From GCA-002282575 sp964606405 (GTDB lineage: Bacteria; Pseudomonadota; Gammaproteobacteria; Thiomicrospirales; Thiomicrospiraceae), in the NCBI GenBank assembly GCA_964606405.1, contig CAZSGH010000001.1, positions 1-64,000 on the forward strand: a stretch of 64,000 bases of DNA, read 5' to 3'. Below are positions 51,177 through 59,279 of the stretch, in pieces. Position 1 is the first letter of the stretch; each line of letters opens with the position of its first letter. The notes below the pieces were generated by a model that did not search any database, was not told the DNA's origin, and saw only the letters and a list, made by a program, of their open reading frames with translations. Both the position numbers and the translations under genes were made by a program.

Positions 51177-51592
51177 GTGAAGCGATCAACCAACTAGACA
51201 TCGTTGCTTGCGTAGCGGCAGGCTACCATATTGGTCTATTAGCCGAACAGGTCATGGCAGCCCACCCAGTTGTCCAGCCAACAACCGTTGCTGTACTATC
51301 CCTAGAGGCTCTATTAGGACTGAATGAACACGAAGCGACACCGCAGCAGCAGCTGACCTTGACCATTGGCGATCAATACAGCGTCGACATTACTATCAGT
51401 TGCGACATGATACTGCAAACCTTAGCCATTAGCGACATTCACCCATTGCCGCCACTGTTGGCAGCACGCTGCACACTGAATGGGCTAGCTGCTTTCGCAC
51501 AATTAGAAAACAGACTGATCCTCATTATCGACACAAACCTTATTGCCGATAAATTACAGGCACCTAAACCTGAACAACAAATAACTGATTAA
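51173..51592 (+). CDS. Divergent second CheW-like protein
   Basis: This 139 aa protein is too diverged to name firmly. The start (LDIVACVAAGYHIGLLAEQVMAAHP) matches the first strands and helix of CheW, and the end (NGLAAFAQLENRLILIIDTNLIADKL) matches its last strands, but the NLRG signature is missing. Wsp systems carry two CheW proteins (WspB and WspD), so this is probably the counterpart of the second. It is last in the cluster and converges on the next gene with a 29-bp overlap. Confidence 0.7.
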   Translation: MSEAINQLDIVACVAAGYHIGLLAEQVMAAHPVVQPTTVAVLSLEALLGLNEHEATPQQQLTLTIGDQYSVDITISCDMILQTLAISDIHPLPPLLAARCTLNGLAAFAQLENRLILIIDTNLIADKLQAPKPEQQITD

Positions 51593-52178
51593 CATCCTGT
51601 TTTTCTAGTACTTCGGATTTTAGCGTCAGCTTTGTCGCAAAATGCTGTGGAAAATTTAATATCGGCTTTTCTAATGGCACAGCATCACCCAACTCGAACA
51701 ACCAATATGGCTCAGCGCTGGCTTTTAAGCTACCTGCTTGCTCGACGGTTAAGACATGACGCGGGAACTGTTGTACCGACAACACCGACCATAAAAACTT
51801 AACGCTACGCTCGCCCATCCCCGCCACGGTTGTGCCTAGAGCACAATAACGTAGCTGCTCGATGAGTTCGTCATCATACTTGTCTGCCAAGGCAGCAACA
51901 GGCAAATGGTACCAACGCGCCAATCCTTGCTCAAACGCCACATTATAGTCATGATTGCGCGCATTCTTTGGTGCAGCAGGTGCAACCAAGGTTAGCGGGA
52001 ACTCGACTAATTTAGGCTGTGGCTTTTGAATAGGTGTCTGCTTACGCACCTGTTTTTTCAACCACGCCTTGCAATTGCATGGTTCGGATGCAATAGGCAG
52101 CGCATGACGTTCGGTAATCTGTCTTAACCGTCGTTCAAATTTTAAGCTTTGGGTTTTGGCTTTTAGGTCTTTCATCAC
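51564..52178 (-). CDS. Conserved-looking cytosolic protein of unknown function
   Basis: This 204 aa protein was not recognised. The N-terminal 60 residues are basic (KDLKAKTQSLKFERRLRQITERH) and contain CNC; the rest is mixed alpha/beta without TM segments. Its ATG overlaps the aroB stop (TGATG), so it is the last gene of aroK-aroB-this. The 3' end overlaps the CheW-like gene by 29 bp on the opposite strand. Basic start and operon position suggest a nucleic-acid or ribosome-related role, but that is speculation. Confidence 0.65.
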   Translation of the reverse strand: MMKDLKAKTQSLKFERRLRQITERHALPIASEPCNCKAWLKKQVRKQTPIQKPQPKLVEFPLTLVAPAAPKNARNHDYNVAFEQGLARWYHLPVAALADKYDDELIEQLRYCALGTTVAGMGERSVKFLWSVLSVQQFPRHVLTVEQAGSLKASAEPYWLFELGDAVPLEKPILNFPQHFATKLTLKSEVLEKQDVNQLFVVQV

Positions 52179-53287
52179 CCCGCCTCACCCCGATAAGCGC
52201 TCCACTCAACCAATGTTCTATCTAGTAGGCTGGCATCGTAATCGCCCGTCATATAGGCTTTACCGATTGATTGCAGCAGCACCAAACGAATATGCCCTGC
52301 ATCTGCCTTCTTATCCACAGCCATCATATCTAAAAACTGTGCAGGCTTAATTTGGGGTGGCGGATATAACGGCAAACGCGCACGACTGACGATATCTGCC
52401 ATGCGGTCTAAGTCGACCTCACTGATATTGCCCATGATTTTGCTCATGTAGCCCGCCATCATCATCCCAGCACCGACAGCCTCGCCATGCAACCATTCGC
52501 CATATCCCATGCCAGTTTCGATGGCATGACCAAAAGTGTGTCCCAAATTGAGCAACGCACGCACATCGGCTTCTTTTTCATCGGCAGCAACAATATCAGC
52601 TTTATCTTGGCACGAACGCGCAATGGCGTAAGCCAAGGCGGATGGTTCGCGTGCAAGCAAGGCATCCATGTTGACTTCCAACCAATCAAAGAAAGGGGCA
52701 TCGCACAACAAACCATACTTGATGATTTCTGCCACACCTGCCGACAGTTCACGGTCGGGCAAGGTATTGAGCGTTAGGGTATCAATGAGCACCACTTTCG
52801 GCTGATGGAACGCACCAATCATGTTTTTACCTAATTCATGATTGACACCCGTTTTACCCCCAACAGAAGAATCTACCTGTGACAATAGCGTCGTCGGAAT
52901 CTGAATGAAATCAACACCACGCTGATAAATCGACGCTGCAAACCCCACCATGTCGCCAATCACCCCGCCACCGAGCGCGACCAGCATACATTTACGGTCA
53001 AAGCGCGCTTCGAGCAGGGCAGTAAAAATTTTATTCAACTCGCTCAGCGTTTTGTATTCTTCACCGTCATCCAAAATACAGGTAGCGACTTTTTTACCTG
53101 TGCCTTCAAATAGTGCTTGCGCCTGCGCCATATACAAAGGCGCAACCGTGGTATTAGAAACAATCATCACTTGCTTGGCTGGCACATGCGGCAACACTAA
53201 CGCTGGCTGATTCAATAATCCTTCGCCGATATGAATCGGGTAAGAACGCTCGCCCAAGGCGACGGTTAAGGTTTGCATGCTCAACAT
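52175..53287 (-). CDS. aroB: 3-dehydroquinate synthase
   Basis: This 370 aa, NAD- and Zn/Co-dependent enzyme carries out the second step of the shikimate pathway. Seen: RSYPIHIGEGLL at the start, the NAD-site GGGVIGDMVGFAASIYQRG, TTLLSQVDSSVGGKTGVNH, and metal ligands in LLNLGHTFGHAIE and WLHGEAVGAG. The ATG overlaps the aroK stop (TAATG); another ATG at 53278 is in frame. The aroK-aroB order is the usual one, but no pil genes precede it in this window. Confidence 0.97.
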   Translation of the reverse strand: MLSMQTLTVALGERSYPIHIGEGLLNQPALVLPHVPAKQVMIVSNTTVAPLYMAQAQALFEGTGKKVATCILDDGEEYKTLSELNKIFTALLEARFDRKCMLVALGGGVIGDMVGFAASIYQRGVDFIQIPTTLLSQVDSSVGGKTGVNHELGKNMIGAFHQPKVVLIDTLTLNTLPDRELSAGVAEIIKYGLLCDAPFFDWLEVNMDALLAREPSALAYAIARSCQDKADIVAADEKEADVRALLNLGHTFGHAIETGMGYGEWLHGEAVGAGMMMAGYMSKIMGNISEVDLDRMADIVSRARLPLYPPPQIKPAQFLDMMAVDKKADAGHIRLVLLQSIGKAYMTGDYDASLLDRTLVEWSAYRGEAG

Positions 53288-53847
53288 TAGGCTCTCGCTC
53301 CTTTTGCTTCTGGCCAGCCACGATCGGCCAAGGCATTTAAAATTTCTTGTACCACACGGGTAATGGATTTTCGCTCGGTATGCAGCACAATATCCGCAAC
53401 CTGACGGTAAAAAGGCTCACGCACTTTCATTAATGCGGTCAAGACACGCTCACTATCAACATTTTGCAACAAAGGACGAGTGGTGTCGTGACGCGTTCGT
53501 TCAACAAGTTGCTTAACAGGCGATGACAAGTAAATCACTGTGCCATACTCTTTGAGTGCTAACCGATTTTCTTCACGGATCACCGCACCGCCGCCTGTTG
53601 CTAACACCTTGCGCGCACCATGCTCAACTAGGTCGGCGATAACTTGCGTTTCGCGCTGTCGAAACCCGTCCTCACCTTCAACATCGAAAATGGTGCTAAT
53701 CGACACTTTTAAGCGTGCTTCAATTTCATGGTCAGAGTCGACAAATGGCAAATCCAATACCTGCGCCAACCGCTTACCAACCGATGATTTTCCTGCCCCC
53801 ATAGGGCCAACTAAAATGACGTTTCGTTTCTTATTCATAAGAGACAT
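53287..53847 (-). CDS. aroK: Shikimate kinase
   Basis: This 186 aa enzyme phosphorylates shikimate at the 3-OH. P-loop GPMGAGKSSVGKRLA (residues 14-28), shikimate-binding DSDHEIE and GFRQRETQVI, the GGGAV loop and the lid RTRHDTTRPLLQ are all present. The start at 53847 is preceded by GGAT at 5 nt; an ATG at 53838 is the alternative. It is the first gene of the minus-strand unit aroK-aroB-hypothetical. Confidence 0.96.
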   Translation of the reverse strand: MSLMNKKRNVILVGPMGAGKSSVGKRLAQVLDLPFVDSDHEIEARLKVSISTIFDVEGEDGFRQRETQVIADLVEHGARKVLATGGGAVIREENRLALKEYGTVIYLSSPVKQLVERTRHDTTRPLLQNVDSERVLTALMKVREPFYRQVADIVLHTERKSITRVVQEILNALADRGWPEAKGARA

Positions 53848-53889
53848 TATATCCTACTCAGACGCTCTAAAAATATAAAAGGTTGGGGG

Positions 53890-53954
53890 TTCAGGGGGAA
53901 GGAAGGCACAATCAATTCATGTCGTTTTTTGTCTTTACCCCTTCCCCCCCTGAA
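53890..53954. repeat. G-run/C-run inverted repeat between aroK and gmk
   Basis: TTCAGGGGGAAGG (53890-53902) and CCTTCCCCCCCTGAA (53940-53954) are imperfect inverted ends about 37 bp apart. They share the GGAAGG/CCTTCC theme of the MITE-like family but not its GGGWACCTC ends, so the relationship is unclear. Confidence 0.5.
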
Positions 53955-53966
53955 ATAAAATAACTC

Positions 53967-54012
53967 GGATACTGATAAAAAACTGCCACAGCGCCGTTTT
54001 TTATCAGTATCC
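53967..54012. repeat. Perfect 17-bp inverted repeat upstream of gmk
   Basis: GGATACTGATAAAAAAC (53967-53983) and its exact complement (53996-54012) enclose a 12-bp GC-rich loop. It ends 61 bp before the gmk ATG. It could be an operator, a leader hairpin, or the remains of a small element; a terminator is less likely because no T-run follows on either strand. Confidence 0.8.
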
Positions 54013-54073
54013 TATTCCTTTTTATCCCGCTTGATAAGTGGGCAAGACAAAGCAAAAATGTTAGGAGACAGTC

Positions 54074-54685
54074 ATGCGCGGTCAGCTTTATGTGATTTCA
54101 GCCCCTTCTGGTGCGGGCAAAACGTCGTTAGTCGCAGCGTTACTGCGTCAAGAACCCAAAGTACGCGTTAGCGTATCACACACCACGCGCGCACCTCGCC
54201 CTGGCGAGCAAACAGGCGTTCACTATCATTTTGTTAGCCAAGCCGAATTTGCTCAGCGCATTAGCGAAGGGGATTTTTTAGAGCACGCGCAGGTCTTTGA
54301 TAATTTTTATGGCACCTCTCAGCAGGCCGTCGAAGTGATGCTAAACGATGGGCTAGATGTCATTTTAGAAATTGACTGGCAAGGCGCACAACAAATTCGC
54401 CGTATGCGCCCCGATATGATTAGCATTTTTATTGTTCCACCGTCTATCGACGAACTACGTACCCGCCTAACGGGTCGTGGGCAAGACAGCGACGAGATCA
54501 TCAATCGTCGCATGACCGATGCGGTCAATGAAATGCGTCATTACAGCGAGTTTGACTACCTCGTGGTTAACGATGCCTTCGATTTGGCCTTGGGCGAATT
54601 GACAACAATTTTCCGCGCGCAACGCTTGCGCTTACACCGTCAAGCGGCTGAGCACCAAAAGCTACTCATTGCATTAACTGCTTAA
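54074..54685 (+). CDS. gmk: Guanylate kinase
   Basis: This 203 aa enzyme converts GMP to GDP with ATP. P-loop SAPSGAGKTSLV (9-20), GMP-binding SHTTRAPRPGEQTGVHYHFV and ILEIDWQGAQQIR are all present; length is normal. Strong RBS TTAGGAGA. In many gammaproteobacteria rpoZ follows; here it does not, and a shared terminator at 54834 follows instead. It provides GDP for the GTP used by the many diguanylate cyclases, but no specific link is implied. Confidence 0.97.
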   Translation: MRGQLYVISAPSGAGKTSLVAALLRQEPKVRVSVSHTTRAPRPGEQTGVHYHFVSQAEFAQRISEGDFLEHAQVFDNFYGTSQQAVEVMLNDGLDVILEIDWQGAQQIRRMRPDMISIFIVPPSIDELRTRLTGRGQDSDEIINRRMTDAVNEMRHYSEFDYLVVNDAFDLALGELTTIFRAQRLRLHRQAAEHQKLLIALTA

Positions 54686-54693
54686 TCATTAGA

Positions 54694-54800
54694 GGGTCTC
54701 TAAAAACTCAACGCTTCGTCATCTCGCGTATGAAGGGATCAATAGTCAAGGAGATAGACTCCCGCTTTCCCCCGCCTACGCAAGGGTGACAGGGAATGAT
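54694..54800. repeat. Partial MITE end plus GTCATCC/GGGTGAC-type inverted repeat
   Basis: GGGTCTCTAAAAACTC matches one MITE-like end, but no opposite end is seen. It is followed by CGTCATCTCGCG and later CGCAAGGGTGACAGGG, a degenerate inverted pair like that beside greB. Confidence 0.5.
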
Positions 54801-54827
54801 GGGTTATTAGCGTTTTTCATTGGTAAT

Positions 54828-54860
54828 AAAAAAGCCTGCGTAAACCGCAGGCTTTTTTTG
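54828..54860. terminator. Bidirectional terminator between gmk and chemoreceptor gene
   Basis: GCCTGCG (54834-54840), loop TAAAC, CGCAGGC (54846-54852) is flanked by AAAAAA and TTTTTTT, serving both convergent genes. Confidence 0.9.
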
Positions 54861-54878
54861 TGTTGACACATGACACGC

Positions 54879-57317
54879 CTACGATCGACCAAGCAATCGC
54901 ATCTCTGACGAAGAGCCAGACAACTTGAAGCGAGCCACACGCGCTTGCACTTCTTGTGCCTGACTACGCATCGTTTCTGCGGCCGACGAGGTTTCTTCGA
55001 CCAATGCCGCGTTTTGTTGCGTTGACTGATCAATATCAGCAACAGAGTGATTAACTTGTAACACCCCTTCACGCTGTTCTGTCATTGCAGAGGCAATGGT
55101 CACAATCGCAGCGTCCGTTTCCGATAAACGTGCTTGAATAGCAGCAAAAGCATCCACTGTCTGAGCAACCAGCTTATCGCCTGTATCGACTTTAACCACG
55201 GTTTGATCGATAAGTAACTTAATATCTTTCGCCGCATCTGCGGACTTCCCAGCTAAGGCTCGTACTTCAGAAGCAACCACAGCGAAACCACGACCATGCT
55301 CACCCGCACGCGCAGCCTCTACCGCAGCGTTCAATGCAAGTAAATTGGTTTGGAAGGCAATTGAGTCAATTAAAGAAACAATGGCAGTAATCTTCTGGTT
55401 AGCTTCACCAATTTCACGCATTGCTTGAACCGTTTGATCCATTAAGGCCACACCACTTTGAGCCGCAGCTTGTGTGTTAGCAGCCAATACTCGAGCCTGT
55501 TGTGCATTATCAGCAGTCTGAGCAATACCATGCGTCATGTGAGTCATCGCTGTTGCTGTTTTTTCTACCGATAACGCTTGAGTTTGCGTACGGTTTGACA
55601 AATCGGTATTACCCATAGCAACTTCACCAGCAGCCTGAACAACCACACCCGAAGCACGGGCAATGTCGAGCAAACTATCGTGAATACTACGAACCCCATT
55701 ATTAAATGCTTGTGCAATACTGCCTAGTTCGCCTTGATATTGCCCTTTAATCTGTACTGTCAAATCACCACGAGACATCTCTGCAGCAGCACTACTCAAC
55801 TCATCCATGCTTGCACGCAACGCACGAATTGAACCGTTTACACTATCTTTCAAGGTGACCCAGTCGCCTTGCGCATCCATCGTCAACTCACGACTAAAAT
55901 CACCTGCTGCAACAGCCCCCATGCTTTCATTGATTTGAGCAATGGTTGACCCTAAGTTTTTCAACGCTGAATCCACTTGAGCACGCATATGGGCTTCTAC
56001 GCTGGTATCCATACGATAATTAAACTGACCACGCCCTAGTGCATCCATCGCATGAGACAAGGCCTTCATATTATCTTGCAACGCAATAACCGCTGTATTG
56101 AGGTTGTTTTTGAGTACACCTAAGTCGCCAGGCAAGTCCGCCTCAATCCGTTGACGGAAATCACCTTCCGCAACTTTATTGAGCACGCTGTTTACACTGC
56201 CTAAGGACTGAGACAACATGGTTAGCAAACCATTAACCGCACTGGCCATCTGACCCATTTCGTCATCTGGCATACCTTTAATATGATGGTCAAATAGCCC
56301 AGATTGCTGAATATCCGCCAACTGGCACTGCATTAAGCCGATAGGCTTAGAAACCTGCGAACGAACCGCCAACCAAACAACCAACATAATACCCAAAACC
56401 AAAGCCAACATAATGGCTTCTAGCGTATAAGCGACCGAATCAAGCTCCGCAAAACGAGCCTCGAGTGCCGACTTATCGAAGCCAAGCAAGTGGTAACCGA
56501 TATTTTCACCCTTAGCATTAGTAATCGGCAACACACTCACCACACGTGTTGCATCTTGCCAGCTTTCTTTAGTAACAATGCTATCAACAGGCAAAGATGC
56601 ATACCACTGCTGTGCCTTCTCTCTAAACTGCGTATTACTAGAAAGATAATAACTACCAAACTTCGTGTTCTCTTTACCTTTTTTGAACGTTTCAACCGCT
56701 TTTTCATTCAACAGAGAAATGTGGTAAAAGCCTGTATTCAACAATTTGTCATTAATTGAACCAAAACCAGAACGAAATTCCAAAACACCTACAGGATTAC
56801 CTTTCGCTTCAACCGCTACCATACTAGACAACACCAATCCACCACTGGAAAGATCAATGCCCATATGCACGCTTTCTTTGCCTGATAGAATTTCTTTTAC
56901 ACCAGCTCGATACGTTGCATCTTTACCACGACCAGAATCTGGCTCGTTTACGTAAGTGCGCAGCAAAAAGTTACCATCCACATCAATAACCAAAAACTGG
57001 ATATTTTTATTGTCTGTTTTTTTAGCGTAGTTATCAGCAACGCCTTTGAGAACGTCTGCTAAGACTTCATGATCTTGCAATGCCACGTTGGTTTTAACCG
57101 TTTGACTGCTAGCAATAGAAACAGCACCACCCACACCAGCAGCTAGCTTTTCCTGAACAATTGCTTTGAAATCACTTACCTCTTGCAAACGGTAGGTCTC
57201 TACGGCTGAATCAAGCATGCCTTGCTTCACTTGATTGGTGATGAGCAGACCAATCACAAACAAAACAACTGCTGTTGCGCCAATCAAAAGCAACATTCTT
57301 GATGAAATACTACGCAT
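54879..57317 (-). CDS. Large chemoreceptor with serial HAMP-like domains
   Basis: This 812 aa methyl-accepting protein has TM1 about 8-28, a periplasmic Cache-like domain of about 260 aa (about 30-290; FLVIDVDGNFLLRTYVNEPDSGRG), and TM2 about 295-320. A long run of HAMP-like units follows (about 320-560; VAEGDFRQRI, LGRGQFNYRM, VAAGDFSRELTM, MSRGDLTVQIK each mark one). The signalling domain tip is QTNLLALNAAVEAARAGEHGRG, the Tar/Tsr-like class, different from the two Wsp-cluster receptors. It therefore probably couples to a different array. Start set at 57317 (AGGGG upstream) in place of 57338. Confidence 0.92.
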   Translation of the reverse strand: MRSISSRMLLLIGATAVVLFVIGLLITNQVKQGMLDSAVETYRLQEVSDFKAIVQEKLAAGVGGAVSIASSQTVKTNVALQDHEVLADVLKGVADNYAKKTDNKNIQFLVIDVDGNFLLRTYVNEPDSGRGKDATYRAGVKEILSGKESVHMGIDLSSGGLVLSSMVAVEAKGNPVGVLEFRSGFGSINDKLLNTGFYHISLLNEKAVETFKKGKENTKFGSYYLSSNTQFREKAQQWYASLPVDSIVTKESWQDATRVVSVLPITNAKGENIGYHLLGFDKSALEARFAELDSVAYTLEAIMLALVLGIMLVVWLAVRSQVSKPIGLMQCQLADIQQSGLFDHHIKGMPDDEMGQMASAVNGLLTMLSQSLGSVNSVLNKVAEGDFRQRIEADLPGDLGVLKNNLNTAVIALQDNMKALSHAMDALGRGQFNYRMDTSVEAHMRAQVDSALKNLGSTIAQINESMGAVAAGDFSRELTMDAQGDWVTLKDSVNGSIRALRASMDELSSAAAEMSRGDLTVQIKGQYQGELGSIAQAFNNGVRSIHDSLLDIARASGVVVQAAGEVAMGNTDLSNRTQTQALSVEKTATAMTHMTHGIAQTADNAQQARVLAANTQAAAQSGVALMDQTVQAMREIGEANQKITAIVSLIDSIAFQTNLLALNAAVEAARAGEHGRGFAVVASEVRALAGKSADAAKDIKLLIDQTVVKVDTGDKLVAQTVDAFAAIQARLSETDAAIVTIASAMTEQREGVLQVNHSVADIDQSTQQNAALVEETSSAAETMRSQAQEVQARVARFKLSGSSSEMRLLGRS

Positions 57318-57467
57318 TAAACAAACCCCTATTATCATAATTATCGTTCTAAAGCATGGCGCGATAGAGCTGTATTGGTGCTTTTGAGTATAACATCAAA
57401 CGAAAACACAAAAAAGCAAGCTAATCGACAGTTTTAGCACCATATCTCAACATTTTCATGTCAATGC

Positions 57468-57495
57468 AAAAAGGGTCGAAAAGCCGACCCTTTTT
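57468..57495 (-). terminator. Terminator after the PstS-like gene
   Basis: GGGTCG (57473-57478) and CGACCC (57485-57490) form the stem, with TTTTT following on the minus strand and an A/T-run on the other side. Confidence 0.85.
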
Positions 57496-57512
57496 AATAA
57501 CGATAAATGCAA

Positions 57513-57917
57513 TTACTTCTTCAGTAATACCTTAACACTCGCATCCACCTTAGACTCATCGATGTAACCAACAGCACCAGGTGTTGTGGCAACAAAAGCC
57601 TTAACAGCAGCATCGTCAGCGACTTCTTTTGGTGGCGTACCCTTACCTGTGAAGACCATTTCGGTACGGTAAGCTTTTACTTCGTCTTCTGTCTGACCCA
57701 CGACACCCTCATAAAAGGCTTTACGTGCTGCAGAACCTTCTTTTTGATCGACAGGCGTCACGGCTCCACCACCAAGCTCCGACTTCTTACCCATAAACAC
57801 TTTTTTAATGTCTTTATCGGTAGCACCATCGCCAACACTCGGATTCGCAATAACCGCAACACCAGCCTGAGCGGCAAAAGAGCAAGCTAATAAAGAAACA
57901 AGGAGTATTTTTTTCAT
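57513..57917 (-). CDS. Small PstS-like periplasmic phosphate-binding-family protein
   Basis: This 134 aa protein has a Sec signal peptide (cleaved after AQA) and one lobe of the PstS-type binding fold: AVIANPSVGDGATDKDIKKVFMGKKS, GGGAVTPVDQKEGSAARKAFYE and TTPGAVGYIDESK. It is half the length of transport-type PstS (about 340 aa); such short PstS-like proteins are widespread, often beside porins or sensors, and have no known transport partner. It follows the porin gene by 13 bp and is closed by a terminator, forming a two-gene unit. Confidence 0.87.
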   Translation of the reverse strand: MKKILLVSLLACSFAAQAGVAVIANPSVGDGATDKDIKKVFMGKKSELGGGAVTPVDQKEGSAARKAFYEGVVGQTEDEVKAYRTEMVFTGKGTPPKEVADDAAVKAFVATTPGAVGYIDESKVDASVKVLLKK

Positions 57918-57930
57918 TATGCTTAGCCCC

Positions 57931-59106
57931 TTAGAACAATAAATTATAGTTTAGGCGGTAGACGTTCACATCTTTACCTGCAACAGCGGAAGCATTATTA
58001 AAGAACTCATTCGAGTTATTGTCTGAACCAACAGACACTTGTGAGGCCTCTGCTTTAATATTAGATTTGCCATCAATGTTATAAACAGTACCGACCGCTT
58101 TAGTCGATTGATGTAGATTGCTAATACCCAAGTTGCTCTGACCAGCCACAGTCTTACTCTTATCTGATGTGATTTCAGCATAGCTCACATAAGGAACAAA
58201 AGCACCCAGTTTATGTTGAACGGTGACATAACGACCATCAGTATCGGCAAACATCATACTGGCCACACGACGCTGACCATACTCACCAACAATACTGGTA
58301 TTGCCTAACTTGACTTCCGCACCAACAGAGGTAAAGCTAGCATCTACATTATGCACGTAATCACCAGCCGTCAATCCGAAACCAGTTGGAATAACAGTTG
58401 CACCATCTTTATTAGACAAGCTTGCTTTCATGTATCCAGCACGCAAACGCAAGATTTCGTTATAGTCAAAACCCACATTCAAACCAGCCAAACTACCCGC
58501 TTCATACTGATTGAATCCTGCAGCATAATTACCTGATGAATCAGGAGCAGTCATCATTGTATTAACAGATCGCCCCGTAAAATTAGTTAAACCTGCATAA
58601 GGTTGAACAGTCAACTGACCATCTTCACCCACTTCAAAGGTTTTTAACGCATCAACACCTGTGTAGCCATTAGTTGGTGCTTGACCATACATTTCTAACG
58701 GCAAATTAGCCATCGTATACGCCTTACCAACATCTAGTTGTTCCGACATCATGAACAAAGGAAGACGTAATTTACCTGCGCGAACCTTAGTGCTGTCGTC
58801 AATAGCATAAGCAGCAAACAACCACTCACCCTGAACATCCATTTTGCCATCATTGCTTGCTGATTGCTTAGCAACAACTTGACCAGTCATACTTAACTTG
58901 TTTGTTAGTTTAACGTCTGCTTGCAAACCTAATTTACTCGCACCAATCCAGTCAGTATTATTTTTATTGACTGAACGGTTGTAAGTAACAGAGTTATCTG
59001 AACCTGCAATACCTGCCGTACCAAAACCAGAAACCTGACCTTCAACCGCTGACGCTGTTAACGGTAACAAACTGACAATACTTAATGCCAATAGTGTTTT
59101 TTTCAT
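57931..59106 (-). CDS. Outer-membrane porin-like beta-barrel protein
   Basis: This 391 aa protein has a signal peptide (ending TASAVEG) and a mature chain of alternating amphipathic strands with Gly/aromatic turns (QVSGFGTAGIAGSDNS, WIGASKLGLQADVKLTNKLSMTGQVV, HKLGAFVPYVSYAEI), ending NVYRLNYNLLF with the C-terminal Phe needed for BAM insertion. It resembles short-chain gram-negative porins. RBS AGGGG. Paired with the PstS-like gene, it may admit phosphate or an anion, but no PhoB box was recognised in the 173-bp upstream region. Confidence 0.85.
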   Translation of the reverse strand: MKKTLLALSIVSLLPLTASAVEGQVSGFGTAGIAGSDNSVTYNRSVNKNNTDWIGASKLGLQADVKLTNKLSMTGQVVAKQSASNDGKMDVQGEWLFAAYAIDDSTKVRAGKLRLPLFMMSEQLDVGKAYTMANLPLEMYGQAPTNGYTGVDALKTFEVGEDGQLTVQPYAGLTNFTGRSVNTMMTAPDSSGNYAAGFNQYEAGSLAGLNVGFDYNEILRLRAGYMKASLSNKDGATVIPTGFGLTAGDYVHNVDASFTSVGAEVKLGNTSIVGEYGQRRVASMMFADTDGRYVTVQHKLGAFVPYVSYAEITSDKSKTVAGQSNLGISNLHQSTKAVGTVYNIDGKSNIKAEASQVSVGSDNNSNEFFNNASAVAGKDVNVYRLNYNLLF

Positions 59107-59279
59107 TTTTTACATTCCCCTAAAATTAGCCCAATATGAATATCTACATTAAATTTAATGCGGCAACGTTATCCGAGTATTTTAAAACATTCGCTTTAAA
59201 ACAAGGTATTGTTTTTGTTGTTTTGAATAAAAAACTTTCTGTGCACTCTCATAAGTTTATTCAATAAACGCAAGCAAAC

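Noticed and set aside
40232..51592. Ordinary flagellar chemotaxis operon
   Set aside because: No cheD, cheZ, fli or mot genes; CheR-TPR, CheA-REC and a GGDEF output point to a Wsp-like system.
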